A DNA stretch of 33,885 nt, from NCBI GenBank assembly GCA_009777575.1, contig WRLO01000034.1:1-33885 (forward strand). Reading direction: 5' to 3'. The notes under the pieces were generated by a model. It worked only from the letters and a program-made list of their open reading frames with translations, searched no databases and was not told the origin of the DNA. Position numbers and translations under genes: made by a program. The DNA is from Candidatus Cloacimonadota bacterium (GTDB lineage: Bacteria > Cloacimonadota > Cloacimonadia > Cloacimonadales > WRIO01). Shown here piece by piece: positions 17,039 to 26,447 of the stretch. Numbering within the stretch: position 1 is the first letter of the stretch; each line of letters opens with the position of its first letter.

Positions 17039-18016
17039 ATGGAAATAGGAGTACAATTATTATTAGCAGTGCTTGTGATCTTTGTTCTGATACTCGTAAA
17101 AAAGGGTATTGTGATTGTGAGACAAGCAGAAGTAATCATTATCGAAAGGTTTGGTCGCTACTTGAGAACTTTATCAAGTGGTTTGAATATCATACTGCCT
17201 TTCGTAGACAGTTTTCGATGTTTTACTTGGCGTGCAGTCAAAGAAGACTACAAAGGAAACAAGTATATTCAACTCAGGACTGAAAATCGTCTTGATTTGC
17301 GAGAAAATGTTTATGATTTCGCTAGACAAAATGTCATCACAGCTGATAATGTCGTGATTGAAATCAATGCTTTGCTTTATTTTCAGATTTCAGAGCCATA
17401 TAAAGCTATATATGAAATCAATAATCTGCCTGAAGCTATTGAAAAACTCACACAAACTACACTCAGAAATGTGATTGGAGAGCTGGAATTAGACAGGACA
17501 TTGACCTCCAGAGACATGATAAACTCAAAACTTAGAGACATTCTGGACGATGCAACAGATAAATGGGGCGTTAAAGTGAATCGTGTAGAATTGCAAGATA
17601 TCAATCCTCCAAAAGAAATTAGGGCAGCAATGGAAAAACAAATGAGGGCTGAAAGAGATAAAAGAGCTCTCATCCTTGAAGCTGAAGGGACAAAACAAGC
17701 TAAAATCCTCGAAGCTGAGGGTACAAAACAAGAAAAAATACTTGAAGCGGAAGGATTTAAAAATGCCCAAATCACTAGAGCAGAAGGTGAAGCTAAGTCA
17801 AAATTATTGGTTGCTGAAGCTGAAGCAGAAGCTATCAGAAGAATTGCAGATGCAGTCAAAGAAACAAAGATGGATCCTGCTGAATACCAAATAGCTTTGA
17901 AATACATAAATACTTTTGGCGAATTGATTCAAAAAGGTGACAAGACAGTAGTTTTACCTTATGAAGCAACTTCGCTTTTAGGTTCTATCAAGACTATACA
18001 ATCAATGTTGAAATAA
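17039..18016 (+). CDS. SPFH/stomatin-family membrane protein (slipin/QmcA-like)
   Basis: The 325-residue product has one N-terminal membrane helix (about 5-21), the SPFH/Band 7 domain (about 25-210, VIIIERFGRYLRTLSSGLNIILPFVD...ITADNVVIEINALLYFQI...GELELDRTLTSRDMIN), and a long alanine/glutamate helix with repeats of the form ILEAEGTKQ (about 218-265) that forms the outer wall of oligomeric cages in this family. It directly abuts the NfeD gene, the classic partner pair. The upstream ribosome-binding site AAAGGAGACC lies inside the end of nfeD, so translation is probably coupled. The role is membrane scaffolding or proteostasis. Confidence 0.93.
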   Translation: MEIGVQLLLAVLVIFVLILVKKGIVIVRQAEVIIIERFGRYLRTLSSGLNIILPFVDSFRCFTWRAVKEDYKGNKYIQLRTENRLDLRENVYDFARQNVITADNVVIEINALLYFQISEPYKAIYEINNLPEAIEKLTQTTLRNVIGELELDRTLTSRDMINSKLRDILDDATDKWGVKVNRVELQDINPPKEIRAAMEKQMRAERDKRALILEAEGTKQAKILEAEGTKQEKILEAEGFKNAQITRAEGEAKSKLLVAEAEAEAIRRIADAVKETKMDPAEYQIALKYINTFGELIQKGDKTVVLPYEATSLLGSIKTIQSMLK

Positions 18017-18054
18017 GATGATTTTTTGAAAAATCAATTTTATATAAATTTTAA

Positions 18055-19356
<1,302 letters not shown>

Positions 19357-19366
19357 ACATCCATCT

Positions 19367-19394
19367 GTAGGGGACGCAAAATTGCGTCCCCTAC
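19367..19394 (+). terminator. Hairpin after enolase (REP-like, possible terminator)
   Basis: GTAGGGGACGC (19367-19377) pairs perfectly with GCGTCCCCTAC (19384-19394) around AAAATT. It starts 11 bp after the eno stop. There is no U-run, so it may work as a transcript-stabilising or Rho-dependent end. The GTAGGG...CCCTAC type arms recur in the hairpins at 25436-25985 and 33744-33774, which suggests a repeat family. Confidence 0.65.
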
Positions 19395-19557
19395 ATAAAA
19401 AAGAGCCGCTTTTGAGGTTTTAATAAAAAATATTTGAATCGATATAGTGCCTTGTGCTTAAGAGCTAAGAAAAATCTCAATTCCACTGTTTAATATAGAG
19501 TTACAAATACTTCGTTTCGCTCAAAATGGCAATGTATACTTATTATGCTACAGCCTC

Positions 19558-19660
19558 ATACTAATCCTCATTTAAAATGTAACTCGAACTTTCTAGTTCG
19601 AGTATATATATCAATCGTCAGATGGAGATTTGAAGTTACTTTCTAAATGAGGATTAGTAT
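19558..19660. repeat. Nested inverted repeat (MITE-like hairpin)
   Basis: Outer arms of 16 bp, ATACTAATCCTCATTT (19558-19573) and its exact complement (19645-19660), enclose a second perfect hairpin CTCGAACT (19583-19590) / AGTTCGAG (19595-19602) with loop TTCT, plus short pairing GTAACT / AGTTAC. The 103-bp unit sits between converging genes. It may be a small mobile hairpin element or a bidirectional terminator. Confidence 0.8.
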
Positions 19661-19676
19661 CAATATTATTTTATCT

Positions 19677-21026
19677 CTACATACTGTCATTCCCTACCAA
19701 CTCCACTTCTCCTTTAAAAACTTGGTCTTTGTGAAATTTTACAAATCCTTTTATCTTTAGAGTATCGCAATCATACAAAGATGGGATACCCTCCTCACAA
19801 GCTGTTTTCAACTGTTCTATATTCCCATAAAAATCATTGTCAAGCTCCAATATAGTGTTTTTAGCTCCTTCTTTTTTAACTAGGCAATAATCCTTGTTTA
19901 GCATATAACTATCTGACCATAAAAGAAGTAAATCTTGATTTTTTTTCACTGGTAAGAACCTATTTCTTGGGACACAAAAAGCCTTTGAGTTGTTAAATAC
20001 CGATATTGCAGCACCCATTGCGGTTTCAAATTGATAAATTGAAGTATTGTCAACCTTTTTTTCGTTTAAGATCAATGGAAGTGGTAAAACTCCGTCATTT
20101 TCTATCATCTTTTTTTGTAAAGCCTGTAGATTTATCCATAAATTGTTTGTGTTGAAATACTTATAAATCTCAACATTTTGAAATTCCTCTATTTCTTCAT
20201 CTGGACATTGAGCTACCTCTCTTAAAACCAATTTGCCATCGAGTGTGCTGGCGAGATGACCACCTTTTTTATCCATTTCTGTCCTATTACATACTTCCAT
20301 TGCAAAGTCTATTTTTTTTTCTATCATCATAGTGAGAATTTTGGGGTCGACTACTGCTCCAAGATTGTCTGAATTTGAAACAAATATGTATTCAAATCCC
20401 TTGTTAATAAGATTTTGTAACAGTCCTGAACTAGATAAAGCATTGTATATATCACCATGACCTGGAGGATTCCAATTCATTGTTTCTATAGAGCTTTCAA
20501 GCGGTTGAAAATTATCTTTCCTCACCTTAGGAAACATATTTTGGATAAATTCAAGAGGCAATCCAGATATTTTCATTTCCGGATATTTCTTTAAAAAATC
20601 TATTGTATCTTCTGATGTATTGAAACTATTCATAAAAATTAAGGGTAACTCAATCTGAAATTTTTCTCGCATTTTCAATGTTTGCTTCACGATAATATCA
20701 AGGAAAGTATCATCGTCCTTTACTGGTAATAGCGATTTTGCCTTCGATAACCCCATTGATGTTCCGAGACCGCCGTTTAGCTTGATTATTGCAAGTTTTC
20801 TTAAATTGCTTGTTATATCCATGTCCTTAGGGTACAGTTTTACATCTTGTTGAAGACCTTCATAGTCAATAACTTGTTCAGGATTGGGAAGAATTATATT
20901 ATTTTTACCCAATTTTCCCTTTTCTCCATTGATAAATTGATTGTAATAATGCGAAAAAACCTGTATTGTCTCGTGGTTTATACCAGAAACATTCATTTTT
21001 TTCGTGAATTGTTCCAAATAATTCAT
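19677..21026 (-). CDS. UTP-glucose-1-phosphate uridylyltransferase, eukaryotic type
   Basis: The 449-residue product matches the UGP2-type family that makes UDP-glucose from UTP and glucose 1-phosphate, rather than the shorter bacterial GalU family. Visible motifs are the nucleotide-binding KLNGGLGTSMGLSKAKSLLPVK (about 77-98), FMNSFNTSEDT, EFIQNMFPK, PPGHGDIYNAL, IFVSNSDNLGA, EVCNRTEMDKKGGHLA, FNTNNLWINL and VPRNRFLPVKKNQDLLLL with the catalytic lysines. A good AGGAG site precedes ATG. It lies 27 bp after the thioesterase gene and is probably read from the promoter at 21532-21561. UDP-glucose would feed envelope glycan or exopolysaccharide synthesis. UDP-N-acetylhexosamine specificity is a less likely alternative. 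Confidence 0.9.
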   Translation of the reverse strand: MNYLEQFTKKMNVSGINHETIQVFSHYYNQFINGEKGKLGKNNIILPNPEQVIDYEGLQQDVKLYPKDMDITSNLRKLAIIKLNGGLGTSMGLSKAKSLLPVKDDDTFLDIIVKQTLKMREKFQIELPLIFMNSFNTSEDTIDFLKKYPEMKISGLPLEFIQNMFPKVRKDNFQPLESSIETMNWNPPGHGDIYNALSSSGLLQNLINKGFEYIFVSNSDNLGAVVDPKILTMMIEKKIDFAMEVCNRTEMDKKGGHLASTLDGKLVLREVAQCPDEEIEEFQNVEIYKYFNTNNLWINLQALQKKMIENDGVLPLPLILNEKKVDNTSIYQFETAMGAAISVFNNSKAFCVPRNRFLPVKKNQDLLLLWSDSYMLNKDYCLVKKEGAKNTILELDNDFYGNIEQLKTACEEGIPSLYDCDTLKIKGFVKFHKDQVFKGEVELVGNDSM

Positions 21027-21053
21027 TTTTTCTCCTTTGTATCTCCTTATATG

Positions 21054-21464
21054 TTAAGATACTATAAAAAATTTAGCCTCACCTTTCGCAAAAATAATTT
21101 CTGGATTATTTTTTTGATAAATTATAGCTTTACCATTTATAAGTTTATGCCTTTGTTCTATAAGCTCTGCACTGACAACAACTTCAATTCCGATAGGCAA
21201 AGGTTTTTGATATATTACATTTAGTTCTCTTGTATATGCGATATTGCCTTTATACATGATGATTTTTGCTATTGCTTCATCTAACAAGGAGGCTATTATA
21301 CCGCCATGTATTATCTCTTCAAAGCCTTCATATTTTTTTTCTGTAGTCCATACAGAAAATGCTTTACCATCAAGATATTCAAACTGTAATTTTAATCCAA
21401 TTGGATTATCATTTCCGCATAAAAAACAATTTTTGTATTCATTCGCAGTTTTTTCTTTATCCAT
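21054..21464 (-). CDS. Hotdog-fold thioesterase (PaaI/4HBT family)
   Basis: The 136-residue product has the hotdog helix motif IHGGIIASLLDEAIAKI (about 51-67), where the His-Gly-Gly and acidic residue form the active site of the PaaI-type thioesterases. An N-terminal NCFLCGNDNPIGL segment with two Cys is also common in this group. It would hydrolyse an acyl-CoA of unknown identity. TTTAGGAAAAGTTT precedes ATG. It is the first gene of a pair with the UGPase gene. The metabolic link between the two is not evident. Confidence 0.85.
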   Translation of the reverse strand: MDKEKTANEYKNCFLCGNDNPIGLKLQFEYLDGKAFSVWTTEKKYEGFEEIIHGGIIASLLDEAIAKIIMYKGNIAYTRELNVIYQKPLPIGIEVVVSAELIEQRHKLINGKAIIYQKNNPEIIFAKGEAKFFIVS

Positions 21465-21531
21465 AAACTTTTCCTAAATTTTTTTTTTCTGCTCATAAGA
21501 GGTGAAAATGCTCTCTTGTGAACCATTTGAG

Positions 21532-21561
21532 TAAATATTTTTATTTATCAATTTTTGTCAA
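21532..21561 (-). promoter_or_regulatory. Promoter of the thioesterase-UGPase pair
   Basis: On the minus strand TTGACA (21561-21556), 20 nt, TTTA (21535-21532). It lies 54 bp from the oppositely directed promoter at 21616, so the two form a compact divergent control region. Confidence 0.5.
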
Positions 21562-21615
21562 TAACTTTTTTTTTTGAGTTTTTTTAATATTTATAACCGG
21601 ATTTTAAAATAATTG

Positions 21616-21645
21616 TTGACAAAAATGACTCATGTAAATAATTTG
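21616..21645 (+). promoter_or_regulatory. Promoter of the M23 peptidase gene
   Basis: TTGACA (21616-21621), exactly 20 nt, then TTTG (21642-21645), preceded by TAA. Transcription should start near 21652, which puts the in-frame ATG at 21653 at the very 5' end and favours the ATG at 21671 with its AAAGGAGG site. Confidence 0.7.
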
Positions 21646-21670
21646 CACTTTTATGAGACAAAGGAGGCTT

Positions 21671-22687
21671 ATGTCTATAAGAAAGAGTTGGTATATTTCC
21701 TTGATGCAGGCTGATTCTTCAAGAACTTATAGTCTGAGAATTAGCAAAACTGCTGGATATATAATTTTGTTAATTTTCTTGACTTCAATCTTCGTATTTA
21801 GTTTTTATGCTCGGAATGTTTGGCGTAAAAATACTGAATTAATACAGTTGTCAAAACTGCAAAGGGAAAATGATGCATTAAGAGACAGGATGTCGAATTT
21901 TTCAACTCAAGTTGATTCTTTATTAATTAAGATCAGAATTATGGAAGACTGGGAGGATACAATTCGTCAAGAACGGAGATTACCGGTCATTAATCCTGAT
22001 GTGCGCGCTTTAGGTTCAGGAGGAACTCCTTTTTCAGACCCAGTTTTTTTACCTTTTTGTGAGGAATTAGATAGATTATATAATGATAATTTAGTCCGCT
22101 TAAATTATATCTCTGCTAAAACAGAGCTTACTTTTGCTACTCATTTTGATTTACTTTCTACTATTCAATCTAGAGAGTCATTATATAGAGCTACTCCCAG
22201 TATTTGGCCCACTTTCGGTAGAATTACAAGTCTTTTCGGGTATAGACTTCATCCGATTACACATACTAGAACATTACACGCTGGTATTGATATTGCTAAT
22301 GATAGAGGGACTATTGTGTATTCGACTGCTGATGGGACTGTTACTTTTGCAGGTCGTTCCGGTACTGCTGGTAATTTGATTCGTATCGATCATGCATCAG
22401 GACTCCAAACTAGGTATGCACACTTGGATAGAATTTTTGTTCAGGCTGGTGATACAATCTATAAAGGTCAAATTATTGGTGCGATGGGTAGTAGTGGAAA
22501 TTCTACTGGTTATCATTTACATTATGAAGTTATGGATTTAAGAAGAGGTAGATTGCAAAACCCTGTTGCATTTTTAGGGGTTCCAGAAGATCAATTACCG
22601 ACTGACAATAGTTTAGACATCACATTGACATTTGAAGATTTAGATTTTGATATAGTAAATTATGAGATGGGAATTGGAGGTTGGTAA
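21671..22687 (+). CDS. Membrane-anchored M23 (LytM) peptidase
   Basis: From Met at 21671 the product has 338 residues: a cytoplasmic basic start, one transmembrane helix (about 28-46), a short coiled coil (about 55-90), a linker, and an M23 domain (about 190-305). Metal ligands are complete: HAGIDIA (His, Asp), a mid-domain RYAHLD, and HLHYEV. It probably cleaves peptidoglycan cross-links in the periplasm. AAAGGAGG lies only 3 nt before this ATG, which is short; an ATG at 21653 is in frame and would be nearly leaderless given the promoter at 21616-21645. A single-gene transcript is likely, since the next gene is convergent 35 bp away. Confidence 0.92.
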   Translation: MSIRKSWYISLMQADSSRTYSLRISKTAGYIILLIFLTSIFVFSFYARNVWRKNTELIQLSKLQRENDALRDRMSNFSTQVDSLLIKIRIMEDWEDTIRQERRLPVINPDVRALGSGGTPFSDPVFLPFCEELDRLYNDNLVRLNYISAKTELTFATHFDLLSTIQSRESLYRATPSIWPTFGRITSLFGYRLHPITHTRTLHAGIDIANDRGTIVYSTADGTVTFAGRSGTAGNLIRIDHASGLQTRYAHLDRIFVQAGDTIYKGQIIGAMGSSGNSTGYHLHYEVMDLRRGRLQNPVAFLGVPEDQLPTDNSLDITLTFEDLDFDIVNYEMGIGGW

Positions 22688-22722
22688 ATTTTAAGAGTTT
22701 CTTCTATAATGGAAATTTGATA

Positions 22723-23934
22723 TTATAGACGAGCTGATAAAATCTCTTTTAATGCAAAGCAAAAATCATCAATATCTTCTTCTGTATTCATAAAATTTGG
22801 ACTTATTCTTAAAGTCCCTCCTTTTTCCAATGTATTTAAGCTCCGATGTGCATCCGCGGCACAATGTAGACCACTTCTGACTGCTATATTATATTCATTA
22901 TCAAGTATCATTGCAATATCAGTAGGAGAAAACTGATATTGTTGACATTCTTTTTTTAAATTATTTTCAAAATTTATCGACAACAGACTACCTCTATAAA
23001 TGCCAATATCTGGTTTAATAAAATTAAGAGAACAAGTTGTATTTTCGACACATATATTTTGTAATCCTTTTATAAGTCTATTAATTAAAAAAGTTTCTCT
23101 TTTTTCAATTTCATCAATTCCAGTATCCAAAATAAATTTTATACCTGCTCCTAAACCAGCTAATCCATGGGTATTAGGTGTCCCACTTTCAAATTTATAA
23201 GGCATTGAATCAGGTTGAGCAAGCATTTCTGAAAGATTTCCTGTTCCTCCTTGAAGGATTGTTTTGAGTTCAATACCTTTTCTAATATAAAGTCCTCCTG
23301 TTCCTTGTGGACCTAGTAATCCTTTGTGCCCAGGGAAAGCGAGCATATCAATACACATTTCCTGCACATTGATATATTTATTTCCAGCGGATTGTGCAGC
23401 ATCAACCAAAAAAATAATACCGTTATCCCTACAAAACGCACCAATAGAAGCAATATCATTTATAGTTCCTGTAACATTAGAAATATGAGTGCAGACCAGC
23501 AATTTCGTATTTGGTAACAAGGATTTTTTTATATCATCTACATTCAATCCATGATTCAAATCGGTATGTATTTTTGTAATATTATTAAGTTGAAAAGTAT
23601 TAATATAATCTAATGGTCTAGAGACAGAATTATGCTCCAAAGTACTTGTGAGAATATGGTCTTTTGGATTTATGACACCTTTAATAGCTATATTTAAGGC
23701 AGTAGTAGCATTGTTTGTAAAGATAATATTTTCATTTGACTCAGCATGAAATAACTTTGCACAGAGCAATCTAGTCTCCTCAATGAGACGAGAAGCAGAC
23801 AAGGAGAGCTTATGTCCAGAACGACCCGGATTACCACCACTTTCACGGATAACTCTGTCCATTGTTTTGTAAACGCTTTCTGGTTTTGGAAAAGAACCCG
23901 CTGCATTGTCAAGGTAAATAATAGTATTTTTCAT
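22723..23934 (-). CDS. Cysteine desulfurase family protein (class V aminotransferase fold)
   Basis: The 403-residue PLP enzyme starts with IIYLDNAAGSFPKPESV and carries the PLP-lysine motif FPGHKGLLGPQGTGGLYI and a C-terminal catalytic-Cys region VRSGLHCAADAH. The GHKGLLGPQGTGGL and FESGTPNTHG phrases fit the desulfurase subgroup often annotated as EF2568-like (TIGR01977). It would release sulfur from cysteine as a persulfide. It follows mnmA by 30 bp on the same strand, which suggests that it supplies sulfur for tRNA 2-thiouridine formation. A role in Fe-S assembly is possible, but no scaffold gene is nearby. Confidence 0.9.
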   Translation of the reverse strand: MKNTIIYLDNAAGSFPKPESVYKTMDRVIRESGGNPGRSGHKLSLSASRLIEETRLLCAKLFHAESNENIIFTNNATTALNIAIKGVINPKDHILTSTLEHNSVSRPLDYINTFQLNNITKIHTDLNHGLNVDDIKKSLLPNTKLLVCTHISNVTGTINDIASIGAFCRDNGIIFLVDAAQSAGNKYINVQEMCIDMLAFPGHKGLLGPQGTGGLYIRKGIELKTILQGGTGNLSEMLAQPDSMPYKFESGTPNTHGLAGLGAGIKFILDTGIDEIEKRETFLINRLIKGLQNICVENTTCSLNFIKPDIGIYRGSLLSINFENNLKKECQQYQFSPTDIAMILDNEYNIAVRSGLHCAADAHRSLNTLEKGGTLRISPNFMNTEEDIDDFCFALKEILSARL

Positions 23935-23964
23935 TGTTTGTAGTCCTTATTTAACCATAAAATT

Positions 23965-25044
23965 CTAATCAATAGTTCCGCCTCCGACAACAACATCGCC
24001 ATCGTATAAAACAATAGCCTGACCTTTTGCTATAGCCCTTTGAGGTTCATCAAATACTACTAATACTCTGTCCTCTGAAATCTGCGACACTGTAGCCCAT
24101 TCTTCTGCTTGATTATATCTGATTTTGGCTTTGACACGAATGCTTACTTCTTTGAGAAAAGGGCAAGTCGTTATCCAATTAAAATTAATAGCTTCTAAAG
24201 ATTTTTCAAACAATTCATGATCTTCGCACAAAACAACTGTATTTTTTTTTATGTTTTTTGAATGCACATACATCGGTTTATTAAGTGCTATTCCTAAACC
24301 TCTCCTTTGCCCAATGGTGTAACGGATAATACCATTATGTTGTCCTAAAATATTACCTTGTAAGTCTATAAAATCACCTTTTTCAATGCATATATCCAAT
24401 TGTTTTTCAATAAAATCAACATAATCACCTTCTGGTATAAAACAAATATCCTGACTATCATGTTTTTCAGCATTTCTAAAACCTTGTTTTCTAGCAATTT
24501 CTCGCACTTCAGATTTGTATAAATTGCCTAGTGGAAATATGGTCTTTGACAGTTGTTCCTGCGTCAAAGTGTATAAAAAATAAGATTGGTCTTTTGATTC
24601 ATCTTTGGCTTTTTTTAATAAAAAACGATTGGTTTGTTTATCATACTCTATTTTCGCATAATGTCCAGTTACAACATAATCTATATCGAATTGAACTGCT
24701 CTAGATAAGAATTTCGGAAATTTTACATAATGGTTACAATCGATACAAGGATTTGGTGTTGCACCTTCCAAATAAGCCTTCATAAAACGGTCAATTACTT
24801 CTGTTTTGAAATCATAACGAAAATCATTTACATAAAAAGGGATGTCAATCGAAGAAGCTGCGTTGCTTGCATCCTCAATATCAGCAAGCGAACAGCAACT
24901 TTTTTTCCAACTGATCCCAATATCTTCATTGCTAAATAATTTCATGTTTATCCCAATACAATCATAACCCTGCTGTTTCATCAAATAAGCTGCAACAGAA
25001 CTGTCTACCCCACCACTCATTGCTATTAATGCCTTCTTTGTCAT
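23965..25044 (-). CDS. mnmA: tRNA-specific 2-thiouridylase
   Basis: MnmA places sulfur on U34 of Lys, Glu and Gln tRNAs. The 359-residue product has the PP-loop SGGVDSS (10-16), the substrate motif NPCIDCNHYVKF with catalytic Cys100, TGHYAKI, the DQSYFLYTL segment and DSQDICFIPEGDY with the second catalytic Cys201, then the C-terminal RYTIGQRRGLGI domain. The length is normal. The start ATG overlaps the stop of the truncated M42 fragment (ATGA), so its translation is probably coupled to that fragment. The cysteine desulfurase gene follows. Confidence 0.96.
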   Translation of the reverse strand: MTKKALIAMSGGVDSSVAAYLMKQQGYDCIGINMKLFSNEDIGISWKKSCCSLADIEDASNAASSIDIPFYVNDFRYDFKTEVIDRFMKAYLEGATPNPCIDCNHYVKFPKFLSRAVQFDIDYVVTGHYAKIEYDKQTNRFLLKKAKDESKDQSYFLYTLTQEQLSKTIFPLGNLYKSEVREIARKQGFRNAEKHDSQDICFIPEGDYVDFIEKQLDICIEKGDFIDLQGNILGQHNGIIRYTIGQRRGLGIALNKPMYVHSKNIKKNTVVLCEDHELFEKSLEAINFNWITTCPFLKEVSIRVKAKIRYNQAEEWATVSQISEDRVLVVFDEPQRAIAKGQAIVLYDGDVVVGGGTID

Positions 25045-25340
25045 ACAAAAGCTGGAAACCCACCAATATTTGTGTAACGAAGCCTGCCATTGCTCTTTAT
25101 CGCTCTTACCATCGCACCGAGAGTGTCAATATGAGCTGCCAAAACTATAGGATTGCCTTCTCCACCCAAAGGCACAATCACAGAGCCTTTATTTGATTGA
25201 TAAGGTTCAAATCCTTTGTCTTTAAAAAATTTCAGTAAATAGTCACAAATCTGATATGTAAAACCAGAGGGACTTGGGATATTGCATAAAGTAACAACAT
25301 TTTCTCTGATATTATTTTGCCATTTATTATCTAAAATCAT
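25041..25340 (-). pseudogene. Truncated M42 metallopeptidase (N-terminal fragment)
   Basis: The 99-residue frame from Met at 25340 matches the N-terminus of M42 (FrvX/glutamyl aminopeptidase) proteins, which are usually about 340 residues. It has NVVTLCNIPSPSGFT, then NPIVLAAHIDTLGAMV, where the His is the first metal ligand, and ends in RLRYTNIGGFPAFV. The remaining metal ligands and catalytic Glu are missing. The frame ends in a TGA that overlaps the ATG of mnmA, as if a deletion had joined the gene's 5' part to mnmA. CGGAGAAAAA before the ATG and a promoter at 25370-25399 show that the front end is intact, so it may still be transcribed and serve as leader for mnmA. The frame is open to 25424, but that stretch spans the promoter. 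Confidence 0.8.
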
Positions 25341-25369
25341 TTTTTCTCCGTTTAATCCAAGATTTTCAG

Positions 25370-25399
25370 CCAATTTTATTATATTTGCTTTTTTGTCAA
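25370..25399 (-). promoter_or_regulatory. Promoter upstream of the M42 fragment and mnmA
   Basis: On the minus strand TTGACA (25399-25394), 20 nt, TTGG (25373-25370). The downstream box has one or two mismatches to TTTG. It sits at the right distance for a leader of about 25 nt before the ATG at 25340. Confidence 0.45.
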
Positions 25400-25435
25400 A
25401 TAGATTTTTTAGAGGCTGTTGCAAATCATATTTTT

Positions 25436-25985
25436 ACCTTACATAAGCCTCTTAGGTATGTGAAGCTAGGTAGAAAATGATGGAAAACCACAAAACCGCA
25501 TCCCGTTGGTATGCAACCAATCAATTGGCATTCGTAGGGAAAGCATGTATGCGTTCCGCCTCAATGTAGAATTTAATTAATTGTAAACATACTATGCACA
25601 TGCCGAAGGTATGTGAAGCTAGGTAGAAAATGATGGAAAACCACAAAACCGCATCCCGTAGGGATGCAACCAATCAATTGACTTTCGTAGGGAACGCATG
25701 TATGCGTTCCGCCTCAATGTAGAATTTAATTAATTGTAAACATACCTTACATAAGCCGAAGGTATGTGAAGCTAGGTAGAAAATGATGGAAAACCACAAA
25801 ACCGCATCCCGTTGGGATGCAACCAATCAATTGGCATTCGTAGGGAAAGCATGTATGCGTTCCGCCTCAATGTAGAATTTAATTAATTGTAAACATACCT
25901 TACATAAGCCGAAGGTATGTGAAGCTAGGTAGAAAATGATGTAAAACCACAAAACCGCATCCCGTTGGGATGCAACCAATCAACG
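25436..25985. repeat. Four tandem direct repeats of 153 bp, each with two hairpins
   Basis: The landmark AGGTATGTGAAGCTAGGTAG starts at 25454, 25607, 25760 and 25913, giving a strict 153-bp period. Each unit holds the hairpin GCATCCC-GTT-GGGATGC (GTA loop in copy 2, one broken pair in copy 1). Copies 1-3 have a second hairpin around CGCATGTATGCG flanked by CGTAGGG and CGCCTC. Copy 4 is cut short after CCAATCAA and lacks the second hairpin. No open frame spans the units. Confidence 0.9.
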
Positions 25986-26022
25986 GAGCCACTCCGAAAA
26001 GTCGATTTTAATTAATTATTAA

Positions 26023-26401
26023 CACTACTGACCGATTAATTTGTTTTTTTATGTAACTATTGAAATAATAATGTTTTATGAACATATTTATCGATAGCGG
26101 GTAGGTTTTGTCCTAAGCCTCGTAAATTTATGAAAGGGGATACTTCTGTATCTCTCTATTTTTCAATATTATATCTGCAACTCTCTTTCCCCTCCTGTAT
26201 GCTTCCCCTATCGCTCTCATGTAATATGTTGAAAATAAAAGAGTTATTATGAGTTAATTTTTCATAAAGAGGTCTTTTGACAAGAAAAAAATAATTTAAA
26301 GATTATGTAAAATTATTTTTGAAAAGACTCTTGAAAAAAATGATAGATATTTATTGAGGAACAAATAAGAAAATGACCTAAATTTTAGTCGGTCAGTAGT
26401 G
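26023..26401. mobile_element. MITE-like element, 379 bp, terminal inverted repeats
   Basis: The ends CACTACTGACCGATTAA (26023-26039) and the reverse complement of 26385-26401 (CACTACTGACCGACTAA) match at 16 of 17 positions. TTAA lies directly outside both ends, consistent with a target-site duplication. There is no transposase. A second copy, inverted, begins at 33590 and matches over 26141-26401. A 30-codon frame on the minus strand (26220 to 26128) is the only open stretch shared with the second copy. Confidence 0.8.
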
Positions 26402-26417
26402 TTAAAAAATAATATCC

Positions 26418-26447
26418 TTGACAAAAAAACTAAAATAAAAAACTTTG
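26418..26447 (+). promoter_or_regulatory. Promoter of the ATPase-nuclease gene
   Basis: TTGACA (26418-26423), exactly 20 nt, then TTTG (26444-26447). It lies just outside the MITE-like element and about 70 bp before the ATG, so the gene has a native-type promoter rather than one supplied by the element. Confidence 0.7.

Larger units (their letters stand above)
19357..19676. other. Convergent intergenic region with two palindromes
   Basis: This 320-bp gap lies between the converging ends of eno and the UGPase gene. It contains the strong hairpin at 19367-19394, a decayed copy of the REP-like family around 19509-19535 (ACTTCGTTTCGCTCAAAATGGC), and a nested palindrome at 19558-19660. No gene is visible. 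Confidence 0.6.

Noticed and set aside
25436..25985. CRISPR or tRNA cluster in the 153-bp repeats
   Set aside because: The units are nearly identical throughout with no variable spacers, and the hairpins do not form a cloverleaf with an anticodon arm.
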